Shown: piece after piece, positions 1 to 8,331 of the stretch | Numbering within the stretch: position 1 is the stretch's first letter | Layout of the letters: every line of letters begins with the position of its first letter | Assembly (NCBI GenBank): GCA_900542675.1 | Contig: UQOT01000001.1 | Span: 1-64,000, forward strand | From: an uncultured Eubacteriales bacterium | GTDB lineage: Bacteria > Bacillota > Clostridia > Monoglobales > Monoglobaceae | Reading direction: 5' to 3' | Length of the DNA stretch: 64,000 bases | Translations under genes and position numbers: made by a program | Notes under the pieces: model-generated | What the model was told of the DNA's origin: nothing | What the model saw: only the letters and a program-made list of their open reading frames with translations | Database searches by the model: none

Positions 1-953
1 CTTGAAAGAGCGGGCTTTAGAATGTTCGCCGCGTCTATCGCGCCCTCTGCCGCACCTGCGCCGATTATCGTATGAATTTCATCGATGAACAGCACTATTT
101 TACCCGATTTGCGAATTTCGTCCATCGCTTTTTTAAGGCGTTCCTCAAACTCGCCGCGATACTTTGCGCCCGCAAGCATTGACGACATCTCAAGCGCGAT
201 TACTTTTTTATCCTTGAGAATTTCGGGTACCTCGCCATTTGCAATCTTCTGCGCCAATCCCTCGGCAACAGCGGTCTTGCCGACGCCCGGCTCACCGATT
301 AAGCAGGGGTTGTTCTTTGAACGCCTGCTGAGTATCTGAATAACACGCTCAATTTCCTTATCTCTGCCGATAACCGGGTCAAGCTTGCCGTCTCTCGCCA
401 TCTCGGTGAGGTCGCGTCCGAACTTCATCAGCGTCGGGCAGTCGGTCTTACCGCCGCTCTTACGCTTTTCACCCATTGACGCCGCAGGCTCCGAGTATAC
501 ACCGTCGCCGCCTTCGCTGTCGCTGAGCATACCGAGTATATCCGAATACAGCTTCTGCGGATTTGCCCCGAGAGATATAAGTATCTTTGAGGCTATACTG
601 CTGCTCTCGCGCAACAGCGCAATGAGCAGATGCTCCGTTCCCACATAGTTATGCCCGAGCCGTCTCGCCTCAATTGAACTGCGCTCGAGAACATATTTCG
701 TTCTCGGCGTAAAGCTGTCCGGCATATGATTGGTCGGCTCGCCCGTTTCCAATATTTCGCGGATTACCTCCTCTGCGCTTTCATACGTTATTCCGTTAGA
801 CTCGAGTATTTTGCCTGCAACGCCTTCTCCTTCTTTCAAAAGTCCCAGCAGCATATGCTCGGTTCCCACATAATTGTGTCCAAGCTCCATTGCCGCCTCG
901 GCTGAGTAGTTTATCGCCTTTTGAGCACTCTCTGTAAATTTATTCTCATACAT
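1..953 (-). CDS. clpC: ClpC, AAA+ unfoldase of the ClpCP protease (N-terminal part, runs off the window)
   Basis: Hsp100 unfoldase that feeds proteins, including McsB-phosphoarginine-tagged ones, into ClpP in the cytoplasm. The visible 317 codons begin [14 protein letters not shown] and contain the double Clp-N repeat (two copies of a [14 protein letters not shown] segment in about the first 145 residues). The first AAA+ module follows, with Walker A GEPGVGKT near residue 218 and Walker B LFIDEIH near residue 295. The second ATPase domain and the C-terminus lie beyond position 1. The start is set by AGGAG 11 nt upstream. It is the last gene of ctsR-mcsA-mcsB-clpC, separated from mcsB by about 130 nt that hold a short palindrome. 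ClpC is preferred over ClpB/ClpE from the operon context and N-terminal sequence. Confidence 0.95.
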   Translation of the reverse strand, partial: MYENKFTESAQKAINYSAEAAMELGHNYVGTEHMLLGLLKEGEGVAGKILESNGITYESAEEVIREILETGEPTNHMPDSFTPRTKYVLERSSIEARRLGHNYVGTEHLLIALLRESSSIASKILISLGANPQKLYSDILGMLSDSEGGDGVYSEPAASMGEKRKSGGKTDCPTLMKFGRDLTEMARDGKLDPVIGRDKEIERVIQILSRRSKNNPCLIGEPGVGKTAVAEGLAQKIANGEVPEILKDKKVIALEMSSMLAGAKYRGEFEERLKKAMDEIRKSGKIVLFIDEIHTIIGAGAAEGAIDAANILKPALS

Positions 954-1015
954 AATATATCGCTCCTTTCACTGATTTTCGTAGCGCCTTGCTCGCCCGT
1001 ATATTTCTTTTGTGC

Positions 1016-1034
1016 GGGCGGATAATATCCGCCC
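1016..1034. repeat. Perfect 19-nt palindrome between mcsB and clpC
   Basis: GGGCGGATAATATCCGCCC is a perfect inverted repeat followed by CCTACGG. The string GCCCCTACGG recurs after alkD near 22797-22806, so it may be a small dispersed hairpin element. It sits inside the clpC operon and has no U-tract on either side, so it is unlikely to be a simple terminator. Confidence 0.5.
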
Positions 1035-1085
1035 CTACGGTTTATAAAAATCAAATTTATGTCATATACGCCGATTTCTTCTTTA

Positions 1086-2108
1086 CTACTGCAATTTTTC
1101 TTTGATTATCTCGGCACGCTTTAAATCGCGGGAGAATTCGTTTGCGGTGTTATGGTTTTTAACTATGTTCGCCGGCAGCGTCAGATATGTTATCTCGCTC
1201 AGCGTTTCATATTTCACATCGGGCAGCAAGCCGAGTGCAACGCCCAAGCGCACGTCGCTGAGACGCTTCATCGCCTCGTTTGAGCTCATAATTACCGCAT
1301 TTTTAAGCGTTCCGTATGAACGCATTACTCTGTCCTCTACCCTATACTTATCGTTCTTGTGCATTAATTTTCTCAGCTCACGCTCGTTGGATATTACCTC
1401 GGATACTATTTGGCTCAAACGCTCAACTATATCCTCTTCGGCTAAACCCAAGGTCACCTGATTTGAAATCTGAAAAATATTCCCGAGCCCCTCTGAGCCT
1501 TCGCCGTAAATTCCGCGTACCGTAAGCCCAAGCTGTGACAGCGACGCCGAAAGCTCGCCGAACTTGCCCGTCAGCACATAGCCCGGCAGATGAACCATTA
1601 CAGAAGCTCTGAGTCCCGTTCCGACGTTGGTCGGACAGCAGGTAAGATATCCGAAGTCCTTGTCAAACGCATAGTCAATCGTCTCCTCAATATAATCATC
1701 AAGACTGTTTGCGGTGTCAAAGCACTTTTTAAGCTCAAATCCCGCCTCCATACACTGAATACGCATATGGTCTTCTTCGTTAATCATTATACTTATCCTG
1801 CTGTCACCGCTTAGTATCAGTCCACGCTTTCTGTCATTGTTTATCATCTGCGGACTGATTAGGTGACATTCTGCTATTGCCTGCTTTTCATACGGCTTCA
1901 TCTCCGATAAATCGATAAAAGTCAGCCCCATATCGCTAAGCGCCTTGTTCTCCCGCTCCAAAAGCGCGGCTCTGCACTTTTGAAGCACCTCCTCCTGCTG
2001 CTTTACATTTGCAACCCGAGGAAACGGAATACCGTTTATGTTTCTCGCAAGCCTGACCCTTGTTGACAAAACCACATCGCCGTCTCTGCCGCAATCATTG
2101 TACCACAT
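1086..2108 (-). CDS. mcsB: McsB, protein-arginine kinase
   Basis: Phosphagen-kinase-like enzyme that phosphorylates arginines on client proteins, marking them for ClpCP, and relieves CtsR repression when activated by McsA. The 340-aa length is normal for the family. Seen: the N-terminal nucleotide/substrate-loop motif VVLSTRVRLARN (residues 12-23) and the central conserved GTGLRASVMVHLPG, a phosphagen-kinase catalytic-domain signature. The start lies 3 nt after the mcsA stop, so the two are translationally coupled. Position between mcsA and clpC is the canonical Firmicutes arrangement. Confidence 0.95.
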   Translation of the reverse strand: MWYNDCGRDGDVVLSTRVRLARNINGIPFPRVANVKQQEEVLQKCRAALLERENKALSDMGLTFIDLSEMKPYEKQAIAECHLISPQMINNDRKRGLILSGDSRISIMINEEDHMRIQCMEAGFELKKCFDTANSLDDYIEETIDYAFDKDFGYLTCCPTNVGTGLRASVMVHLPGYVLTGKFGELSASLSQLGLTVRGIYGEGSEGLGNIFQISNQVTLGLAEEDIVERLSQIVSEVISNERELRKLMHKNDKYRVEDRVMRSYGTLKNAVIMSSNEAMKRLSDVRLGVALGLLPDVKYETLSEITYLTLPANIVKNHNTANEFSRDLKRAEIIKEKLQ

Positions 2109-2111
2109 ATA

Positions 2112-2633
2112 TTACGCCTCCCCTTCCGTCAGCTTTTTAATCTCATCACGAAGCTCCGCCGCGCGCTCAAATTCCTGCTTCTGAACCGCGTCGCTCAGCC
2201 GCTGTTTAAGGCTGTCTATCCTGCGCGAAACCTTGAGCTTACCGCCAGCTCTGCCCGGTATCTTGCCTATATGCTCATATGTGCCGTGAATTTGCTTAAG
2301 CGGCCGCAGCATTCTATCGTGGAAAGTCTTATAGCACTCACCGCAGCCCAGCTTGCCGCCCGACGCAAACGCGTCATAGCTCATACCACATACGGGGCAG
2401 CGGCTTGCCGCCTTGAGCACCTCAGGCTCCTTAATTCCCGAACCGAAAGCATTACCGAAAAAGCCCGACGTCAAGCTTCCGATTGTGTCATAGATTGAGC
2501 TGTAATCCGGCATAATCTCCTCCGACAGCTTCTTCGCGCACTCGGCGCACAGCTTTAAATTGCTCTTTTTGCCGTTTACTATACTGAAAACATTCTCTGT
2601 TGCTTCATTCTTTCCGCATCTTTCACATTTCAT
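2112..2633 (-). CDS. mcsA: McsA, zinc-finger activator of McsB with UVR motif
   Basis: Adaptor that binds and activates McsB and helps inactivate CtsR under stress. The 173 residues hold two CXXC zinc-finger pairs, C3/C6 with C29/C32 (CERC and CAEC), and further CPVC and CGEC pairs in the middle. A UvrB/UvrC-type UVR motif occupies about residues 139-168, with FERAAELRDEIKKL at its core. The gene is preceded by a 178-nt gap full of inverted repeats, unusual inside this operon, and followed 3 nt later by mcsB. Confidence 0.93.
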   Translation of the reverse strand: MKCERCGKNEATENVFSIVNGKKSNLKLCAECAKKLSEEIMPDYSSIYDTIGSLTSGFFGNAFGSGIKEPEVLKAASRCPVCGMSYDAFASGGKLGCGECYKTFHDRMLRPLKQIHGTYEHIGKIPGRAGGKLKVSRRIDSLKQRLSDAVQKQEFERAAELRDEIKKLTEGEA

Positions 2634-2654
2634 AATATATCAACTCCATAACTT

Positions 2655-2815
2655 AGATTTTAACGCTCTATGGCGGCTTGGCGGGAAGCTGTCACGGCAA
2701 GCCGTGACTGAGGGGTTCAGAATGCGCCGGAAAATATGGGACAGGCAAATACGGCAAACCCCTCCGACCGCCTATCGGCGGCCACCTCCCCGTTGGGGCG
2801 GCTTTGGGCTCCTAC
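2655..2815. repeat. Palindrome-rich intergenic repeat element between ctsR and mcsA
   Basis: A G+C-rich block with nested inverted repeats: GTCACGGCAAGCCGTGAC (2691-2708), CCGCCTATCGGCGG (2768-2781) and CCCCGTTGGGG (2788-2798). It abuts the ctsR stop codon (2812-2814), which lies at its edge. The composition differs from the flanking genes and the pattern resembles the non-coding interspersed elements of gut Firmicutes. It separates two genes that are normally adjacent. A complete second copy was not seen in this window, so calling it a mobile repeat is inference. Confidence 0.55.
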
Positions 2816-3267
2816 GTTGCAATACTAACCAATATATTCTTAAGCACTCTTGCGCGAACGGCGTCAAGCGCCGGCTGTTTAAGCCCCAGCGCCTTATCGC
2901 TCAGCGCGCTTAAAATGATTTTTTCCTCTCTTTCGCTGATTAAGTCATAGTCATAACAATTATTTATAATCGCCTCGGCGCTCGAATATGAAAGAGCTGC
3001 GCCGATTGAGTTTATAATGTGCATAAGCTGCATACCGCTGTCGCTTATCGCCACGCGCGAAATCTTAATATATCCTCCTCCTCCGCGCCTGCTCTCAACA
3101 ACATATCCGCGCTCGGGCGAAAACCTTGTCGAGATGACGTAATTAATCTGAGACGGCACACAGCTGAATTTGTCCGCGAGCGCGTTTCTCCTGAGTTCAA
3201 TCTCACTTCCGCCCGCTTCTTTAAGCATATCATTAATAAAATCTTCTATTAAATTACTTAGCTTCAC
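2812..3267 (-). CDS. ctsR: CtsR, repressor of class III heat-shock genes
   Basis: Dimeric winged-HTH repressor of clp genes. The 151 residues match the family length. Residues about 1-70 form the DNA-binding domain, including FSCVPSQINYVISTRF (HTH), followed by the wing ESRRGGGGYIKI, whose glycine-rich loop is the heat-sensing element known for CtsR. The C-terminal half (about 80-151) is the McsB-interacting domain. A perfect CtsR operator lies 41 nt upstream of the start, indicating autoregulation of the whole operon. Confidence 0.95.
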   Translation of the reverse strand: MKLSNLIEDFINDMLKEAGGSEIELRRNALADKFSCVPSQINYVISTRFSPERGYVVESRRGGGGYIKISRVAISDSGMQLMHIINSIGAALSYSSAEAIINNCYDYDLISEREEKIILSALSDKALGLKQPALDAVRARVLKNILVSIAT

Positions 3268-3307
3268 TTTTTAACCACTTCCGTTTCACAAAGAGACAAA
3301 ATTTGAC

Positions 3308-3324
3308 TTTGACTTTCTTTGACC
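3308..3324 (-). promoter_or_regulatory. CtsR operator
   Basis: On the minus strand the site reads GGTCAAA-GAA-AGTCAAA, an exact fit to the known CtsR heptad direct repeat (RGTCAAA NAN RGTCAAA). A further partial GTCAAA half-site follows directly. The site lies just downstream of the -10 box of the ctsR promoter, over the expected transcription start. Confidence 0.9.
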
Positions 3325-3333
3325 TTTAATTGT

Positions 3334-3361
3334 ATTATAGCACGTTTATTTTATTTGTCAA
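3334..3361 (-). promoter_or_regulatory. Sigma-A promoter of the ctsR-mcsA-mcsB-clpC operon
   Basis: Minus strand: TTGACA (3361-3356), 16-nt spacer, TATAAT (3339-3334), with a TG extended -10 element (TGCTATAAT). All consensus positions are present, and the CtsR box lies immediately downstream. Confidence 0.88.
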
Positions 3362-3391
3362 GAGGTTTTTGGGAAAAATTTAAAATAAATC

Positions 3392-3421
3392 AAAAAGGAA
3401 CCGCAAAATGCGATTCCTCTT
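3392..3421 (-). terminator. Rho-independent terminator of rpmE
   Basis: Minus strand: stem AGGAATCGCA / TGCGGTTCCT with a short T-rich loop, followed by TTTTT. It lies directly after the rpmE stop codon. Confidence 0.85.
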
Positions 3422-3427
3422 AGCTTC

Positions 3428-3631
3428 TTATTTATCCAAGCCGTAACGCTTTCTGAACTTATCGACTCTGCCGCCGGTGTCAACCAGCTTCTGCTTACCG
3501 GTGTAGAACGGATGGCAGGCCGAACAGATTTCTATGCGGATATCCTCTTTTGTAGAGCCCGTCTCAATAACGTTTCCGCACGCGCATCTAATCTGCGTCT
3601 GCTTGTACTCGGGATGTATACCCTGCTTCAT
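3428..3631 (-). CDS. rpmE: 50S ribosomal protein L31 (zinc-binding form)
   Basis: Small ribosomal protein at the large/small subunit bridge. From the chosen start it is 67 aa ([16 protein letters not shown]...). Paired cysteines CACG and CSAC identify the zinc-containing C+ type. An in-frame extension upstream to 3673 is rejected because GAGGTGA sits just before 3631 and MKQGIHPEY is the conserved L31 N-terminus. Monocistronic, with its own terminator. Confidence 0.95.
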   Translation of the reverse strand: MKQGIHPEYKQTQIRCACGNVIETGSTKEDIRIEICSACHPFYTGKQKLVDTGGRVDKFRKRYGLDK

Positions 3632-3764
3632 TTGTTTCACCTCTTTCGGTATATAAAACTCATCATTTAACAAAATTTATGTTTGCCTGAAAATTCAAGC
3701 GGCTAATATTATATCATAACAAAATCAAAAATGCAACACTTTTTTAAATTTTATGAAACTTTTA

Positions 3765-4865
3765 TTAGTCACCTAGGCACATATGAATTGACCTTGCCGC
3801 CTTAATCCAGTGACTGTCGGGGTCAACCGCCTTGTTCTTGCCGATTACGTTCTCAAGCGAATCATAGCTGAGCTTTGAGCCGTTTAATACAACCATATTG
3901 CCGAACTTGCCCTGCATCAAAAGCTCAACCGCGTACGAGCCGTAGCGCGTTGAAAGAATTCTGTCATTAGCTGTCGGCGAGCCGCCGCGCTGTGTGTGAC
4001 CTAAGATTGTCGCACGGCACTCGAGTCCCGCAAGGTGCTCAAGCTGTCCCGCGATAACCTCACCTACGCCGCCGAGACGAATTGGGTCAGGGCTGTTTTC
4101 GATAACCTTTGAGATTACCACATCACCGCCGAGCGGCTTTGCACCCTCTGCAACAACAACTATTGCAAAGTTCTTACCTCTTGCGCGGTTCTGCTTTATA
4201 GCATCCGCTACCTTATTTATATCATACGGGATTTCCGGGATAAGCGCCGCGTCAGCTCCGCCGGCAAGCGCCGAAGCAATAGCGATAAATCCCGCGTATC
4301 TGCCCATAACCTCAACAACGATGGTTCTGCTGTGCGATTCGGCAGTTGTTCTCAGTTTATCTATCGACTCGGTTGCAGTTGCGACAGCGGTATCAAAACC
4401 GAAGGTTGTATCTGTCGATGCGAGGTCGTTATCAATCGTCTTGGGTACACCGATTACCTTAACGCCCTTGCGCGAAAAGTCGCGTCCCGAAGTGAGCGTA
4501 CCGTCGCCGCCTATAACGATAAGCGCGTCGATACCCGCCTTTTTAAGATTATTAACACCAACGTCCGAAACGTCGCCGCGCTGCTCCTGACCGTGCTCAT
4601 CAACATAGCTGTAATCAAAGAGATTGTCCTTGTTCGAGCTGTACAGCATAGTACCGCCGCGCGAAATAATACCCGACACATCGTGGAGCGTAAGCGGAAC
4701 GAACTCCTCCTCACCCAAATAAAGGCCACGATAGCCATGCTTTATACCTACAACTTCAAGATTATAATTCTGAATAGCAGTCTTTACAACGGCGCGGATT
4801 ACCGCATTAAGACCCGGGCAGTCTCCGCCGCCTGTCATTACACCGATTTTTTTGATTTCACTCAT
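3765..4865 (-). CDS. pfkA: 6-phosphofructokinase, G104/K124 (mixed-signature) type
   Basis: Phosphorylates fructose 6-phosphate to fructose 1,6-bisphosphate in glycolysis. The 366 residues show GGGDCPGLN (N-terminal nucleotide loop), the GGDGT motif, PKTIDNDL (catalytic Asp in TIDND) and EVMGRYAGF. The residue aligned with E. coli Gly104 is Gly (GGDGT), as in ATP enzymes. The residue aligned with Gly124 is Lys (VPKTIDND), as in pyrophosphate enzymes. Phosphoryl donor choice is therefore uncertain. AGGGGT lies 6 nt before the ATG. The gene stands alone. Confidence 0.9.
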   Translation of the reverse strand: MSEIKKIGVMTGGGDCPGLNAVIRAVVKTAIQNYNLEVVGIKHGYRGLYLGEEEFVPLTLHDVSGIISRGGTMLYSSNKDNLFDYSYVDEHGQEQRGDVSDVGVNNLKKAGIDALIVIGGDGTLTSGRDFSRKGVKVIGVPKTIDNDLASTDTTFGFDTAVATATESIDKLRTTAESHSRTIVVEVMGRYAGFIAIASALAGGADAALIPEIPYDINKVADAIKQNRARGKNFAIVVVAEGAKPLGGDVVISKVIENSPDPIRLGGVGEVIAGQLEHLAGLECRATILGHTQRGGSPTANDRILSTRYGSYAVELLMQGKFGNMVVLNGSKLSYDSLENVIGKNKAVDPDSHWIKAARSIHMCLGD

Positions 4866-5103
4866 AACTATACCCCTATCAAATAAAATTTCTCAATTAC
4901 TCAATCTATATTATTCTAACCCAATATCTTTTAAAATGCAAGGTTTTAAGGCTCTATATGTCTATTTTTGTATATTATTCCAAAAACAAAAATAAAGAAT
5001 GCTTGTTTTTTAAATAAAAACCATAATTTATTCATTATTTGCCCTGCGACAAAGCTTTTTAGGTAAATTAATAAAAAAACTGTAAAAAATATTCAATTTT
5101 ATC

Positions 5104-5132
5104 TTGCTAATCTTGAAATATTGAGTTATAAT
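5104..5132 (+). promoter_or_regulatory. Putative sigma-A promoter for eda-kdgK
   Basis: TTGCTA (5104-5109), 17-nt spacer, TATAAT (5127-5132). The predicted leader to eda is about 260 nt and contains the repeat element, so a closer promoter cannot be excluded. Confidence 0.55.
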
Positions 5133-5146
5133 AACTTAGAGATTGC

Positions 5147-5192
5147 GATTAGGAATTACGCGCGCTTACGTAAGCGTATCATTTCCGCCGCG
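5147..5192 (+). repeat. Dispersed repeat family A, copy 1 (46-nt core)
   Basis: A 46-nt core starting GATTAGG and ending CATTTCCGCCGCG. Same-length relatives lie at 8172-8217 (same strand) and 46224-46269 (opposite strand). Weaker similarity continues downstream, where all three share a GGTGTAT-like segment (inverted or shifted in some copies). Confidence 0.7.
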
Positions 5193-5396
5193 AGCGTTTG
5201 GAACCGGCGTAACACAATTAATTTGCACCTATAATGCGGAATTTACCGCATTTCATTGCATTGGCACGGAACGCCGAGCGTAGCCGTACACTCTGTGTGC
5301 GATGCATTCCGGTGTATATTATCCGATCGCAAATAGCAAATATACGAAAAATAATTTTAAGTTACTATATAATTTTACTCACAGGAGGTAATCAAA

Positions 5397-6044
5397 ATGG
5401 ATAAACAACAGGTTCTTACCAAAATGACCGATGCCGGACTGGTTGCGGTTGTCCGCGCAAACAGCGCTGAAGAAGCAATCAGAATTTCCGACGCGTGCTT
5501 GGAGGGCGGCTGCCCGTCTATCGAGCTCACGTTCACGGTTCCGGGTGCGCACAAGGTTATTGAGGCTCTTGCCGCTAAGTACACAAACGGCGAGATGCTC
5601 TTAGGCGCAGGCACGGTTCTTGACTCGGAGACAGCAAGACAGGCAATCCTTTCGGGTGCAAACTTCATCGTAAGCCCGGGATTTAACGCTGAGGCTGCTA
5701 AGCTCTGTAACCGTTACGCTGTACCCTATATGCCCGGTACAATGACATTTACGGAAATCCTCACAGCTATGGAAGCAGGTGTTGATATCTGTAAGGTATT
5801 CCCCGGCGACATCGTAGGTCCGAACTTCATCAAGGACGTTCGCGGTCCTCTGCCGCAGGCTAAACTTATGCCGACAGGCGGCGTTGACGTTAATAACGTT
5901 GACAAGTGGATTGCAGCAGGTGCAGTTGCAGTCGGCGCAGGTTCTTCGCTCACAAAGGGCGCAAAGACCGGCGACTATGCTGCTATTACCGCTACAGCTA
6001 AGGAGTTCATTGCTAAGATTAAGGAAGCAAGAGCTGCTAAATAA
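5397..6044 (+). CDS. eda: KDPG/KHG aldolase (2-dehydro-3-deoxy-phosphogluconate aldolase)
   Basis: Class I aldolase cleaving 2-keto-3-deoxy-6-phosphogluconate to pyruvate and glyceraldehyde 3-phosphate. 215 aa, normal length. The Schiff-base lysine is K133 in CKVFPGD and the catalytic glutamate is E43 in SIELTFTVPGA; FIVSPGF and MPTGGVD phosphate-loop motifs follow. AGGAGG lies 8 nt before the ATG. Followed after 91 nt by kdgK, the preceding step. Together they form the last steps of hexuronate catabolism, consistent with the secreted pectin enzymes at the other end of the window. Confidence 0.95.
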   Translation: MDKQQVLTKMTDAGLVAVVRANSAEEAIRISDACLEGGCPSIELTFTVPGAHKVIEALAAKYTNGEMLLGAGTVLDSETARQAILSGANFIVSPGFNAEAAKLCNRYAVPYMPGTMTFTEILTAMEAGVDICKVFPGDIVGPNFIKDVRGPLPQAKLMPTGGVDVNNVDKWIAAGAVAVGAGSSLTKGAKTGDYAAITATAKEFIAKIKEARAAK

Positions 6045-6135
6045 TGCACTTACTTAATCGGTTAAACAGTCGGGGTGTCCTTTAGGCGCTCCGCAACCCA
6101 ATATTTTATACATAATTAAAGGAGATTTATTACCT

Positions 6136-7185
6136 ATGGCTAAAGTTGTTACAATGGGCGAGATTATGCTCAGACTTTCTACACCCAATAACGAAAAGTT
6201 CATCCAGGCTGACGAGTTTGATATAAACTACGGCGGCGGCGAGGCTAACGTTGCGGTTTCACTTGCAAACTACGGTCACGACGCTGAGTTCGTTACAGCT
6301 GTTCCCGATAACCCAATCGGCGCTTGCGCTGTTGCAGCTCTCAGAAAGTATAACGTTGAGACAAAGAACATTGCCCGCACAGGCGAAAGACTCGGTATCT
6401 ACTACTTAGAGACAGGCGCTTCAATGCGTGCTTCAAACGTTGTATATGACAGAGCGCATTCTTCAATCTCGACAGCTACAGCTGCTGATTTTGACTTTGA
6501 CGCTATCTTCGAAGGCGCAGACTGGTTCCACTTCACAGGAATTACTCCTGCTGTATCGGACGCTGCGGCTGAGCTTACAGAGGTTGCTTTAAAGGCTGCT
6601 AAAAAGCACGGCGTTACCGTTTCGGTTGACTTAAACTTCCGTAAGAAGCTTTGGTCGAGCGAGAAGGCTCAGAAGGTTATGACAAACCTGATGCAGTACG
6701 TTGACGTATGTATCGGTAACGAAGAGGACGCTGAAAAGGTTCTCGGCTTCAAGCCGGGCAACACCGACGTTACAAGCGGTGAGCTTGAGATGGCGGGCTA
6801 TCAGGATATCTTCAATCAGATGATTGACAAGTTCGGTTTCAAGTATGTTATTTCATCGCTCAGAGAGTCGTTCTCAGCTTCACACAACGGCTGGTCGGCT
6901 TGTATTATGGACGGCGCTTCAAGAGAGTTCTATCGTTCGAGAAGATACGAAATTAACCCTATTGTTGACCGTGTAGGCGGCGGCGACTCGTTCGCAGGCG
7001 GACTTATCTGCGGACTTATCGACAACGCTGATATGGAGCCTGTTCCGCGTATGAAGGCAGCTATCGAATACGCTGTTGCGGCATCGGCACTCAAGCACAC
7101 AATCCCGGGCGACTTTAACCTCGTTACCCGCGCTGAAGTTGAAGCCTTAGCAGGCGGCGACGGCAGCGGCCGTGTTCAGAGATAA
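6136..7185 (+). CDS. kdgK: 2-dehydro-3-deoxygluconokinase (PfkB family sugar kinase)
   Basis: Phosphorylates 2-keto-3-deoxygluconate to KDPG, the substrate of the adjacent aldolase. 349 aa. Seen: N-terminal MGEIMLRL, substrate motif NYGGGEANVAVSLA (residues about 30-43) and the PfkB C-terminal signature DRVGGGDSFAGGL with its catalytic Asp and anion hole. AAAGGAG precedes the ATG. It ends at a strong terminator. PfkB specificity is hard to call from sequence alone; pairing with eda makes KDG kinase the best reading. Confidence 0.9.
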   Translation: MAKVVTMGEIMLRLSTPNNEKFIQADEFDINYGGGEANVAVSLANYGHDAEFVTAVPDNPIGACAVAALRKYNVETKNIARTGERLGIYYLETGASMRASNVVYDRAHSSISTATAADFDFDAIFEGADWFHFTGITPAVSDAAAELTEVALKAAKKHGVTVSVDLNFRKKLWSSEKAQKVMTNLMQYVDVCIGNEEDAEKVLGFKPGNTDVTSGELEMAGYQDIFNQMIDKFGFKYVISSLRESFSASHNGWSACIMDGASREFYRSRRYEINPIVDRVGGGDSFAGGLICGLIDNADMEPVPRMKAAIEYAVAASALKHTIPGDFNLVTRAEVEALAGGDGSGRVQR

Positions 7186-7200
7186 TTTTATAAAAGACAA

Positions 7201-7231
7201 AAATGGCGGCTTTCGAGCCGCCATTTTTTTG
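7201..7231 (+). terminator. Rho-independent terminator after kdgK
   Basis: Stem AATGGCGGC / GCCGCCATT with loop TTTCGA, followed by a run of seven T. It closes the eda-kdgK unit. Confidence 0.93.
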
Positions 7232-7278
7232 TGTGCAGGATTGCAAAAAACACTTTTTAGTCAGTATGCAAATTACTA

Positions 7279-7307
7279 TTGAAATTTTATAAATAATATA
7301 GTATAAT
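7279..7307 (+). promoter_or_regulatory. Sigma-A promoter of the polyamine operon
   Basis: TTGAAA (7279-7284), 17-nt spacer, TATAAT (7302-7307), 43 nt before the speD start, in an A+T-rich stretch after the kdgK terminator. Confidence 0.8.
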
Positions 7308-7350
7308 TATCTTCTTAAAACAATTTATGTTCATAAAAGGAGACGCTGAG

Positions 7351-8151
7351 ATGAATAAGATTAAGCTTTACGCCTTCAACAACCTGACAAAGACACTGAG
7401 TTTTAATATATACGACGTCTGCTACGCAAAGAGCGAGCGTGAGCAAATGGATTATATTGCCTATATTGACGAGCAGTATAATTCCGAACGACTGACCAAA
7501 ATTTTGTGTGACGTCACCGATATTATCGGTGCAAACGTGCTCAGTATCTCCAAACAGGATTACGACCCGCAGGGTGCAAGCGTTAATCTTATGATAAGCG
7601 ATGAGGCAATGACTCCGGCTCAGCCGGCAGTCAGCCGTGTAACCGACGGGCAGGATGATATTAAGAGTGATGAAATTATGCTCCACCTTGACAAAAGTCA
7701 CGTCACAGTGCATACTTATCCCGAGTATCATCCCGAAAGCGCAATAGCGACGTTCCGCGTAGATATATGCGTATCGACCTGCGGCAAAATTTCGCCGCTT
7801 AAAGCTCTTGATTATCTAATCGGCAGCTTTGATTCGGATATTATAACGGCGGATTACAGAGTCCGCGGCTTTACACGCGACCTTGAAGGGAAAAAGCTGT
7901 TTATCGACCACGATATTACATCGATACAGGATTATATAGACAAGAAAACCCTTGAACGTTACGATGCAATAGACGTAAACGTATACCAGTCAAATATATT
8001 TCATACAAAGATGCTGATTAAAGAAATTGATTTACAAAACTATCTGTTTAAAACCGACGTCTATGAGCTTGACCCAAAGACAAGGCTCGACATAAGCGGC
8101 CGTCTGCGTCGCGAAATGATAGAAATTTTCAGCGGACAAAACGTATACTAA
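7351..8151 (+). CDS. speD: S-adenosylmethionine decarboxylase (pyruvoyl enzyme, E. coli-like long class)
   Basis: Makes decarboxylated AdoMet, the aminopropyl donor for spermidine. 266 aa from an ATG with AAAGGAG 9 nt upstream; an in-frame upstream ATG at 7327 lacks this site. The self-cleavage site is S116 in [14 protein letters not shown], where the serine becomes the pyruvoyl group. C144 in STCGKISPL is the catalytic cysteine. [10 protein letters not shown] and [14 protein letters not shown] are family signatures. First gene of speD-speA-speE-speB-CASDH. Confidence 0.94.
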   Translation: MNKIKLYAFNNLTKTLSFNIYDVCYAKSEREQMDYIAYIDEQYNSERLTKILCDVTDIIGANVLSISKQDYDPQGASVNLMISDEAMTPAQPAVSRVTDGQDDIKSDEIMLHLDKSHVTVHTYPEYHPESAIATFRVDICVSTCGKISPLKALDYLIGSFDSDIITADYRVRGFTRDLEGKKLFIDHDITSIQDYIDKKTLERYDAIDVNVYQSNIFHTKMLIKEIDLQNYLFKTDVYELDPKTRLDISGRLRREMIEIFSGQNVY

Positions 8152-8171
8152 CGCAGATAATAGGAATTAGT

Positions 8172-8217
8172 GATTAGAGAATACGCGAACATACGTTATC
8201 GTATCATTTCCGCCGCG
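8172..8217 (+). repeat. Dispersed repeat family A, copy 2 (46-nt core)
   Basis: Same 46-nt core length and ends as the copy at 5147, here starting GATTAGAGAATACGCG. It occupies the 180-nt gap between speD and speA. The flank (8268-8310) contains further imperfect inverted segments. Confidence 0.7.
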
Positions 8218-8331
8218 AACGTAGGAACCTACCAACCTACTAACCTGCACGCCTGCGTTCGCGGATGCATTGTATACACCAATTAACATCGCGTATTGGC
8301 TATTCGCTAATCGCTATGATGAGGATAACAA

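Larger units (their letters stand above)
4866..5396. other. 530-nt intergenic region with eda promoter and repeat copy
   Basis: An A+T-rich half (4866-5100) in which nothing was recognised is followed by a sigma-A promoter at 5104-5132 and a repeat-family-A copy from 5147. Several inverted segments lie between 5160 and 5335, for example GCGGAATTTACCGC. No open frame looks like a gene. Confidence 0.7.

Noticed and set aside
3632..3673. 14-residue N-terminal extension of L31
   Set aside because: The extension contains the ribosome-binding site of the conserved start at 3631.
4332..4886. 184-codon plus-strand open frame opposite pfkA
   Set aside because: It mirrors the strongly conserved phosphofructokinase frame, has no ribosome-binding site and no recognisable protein features.
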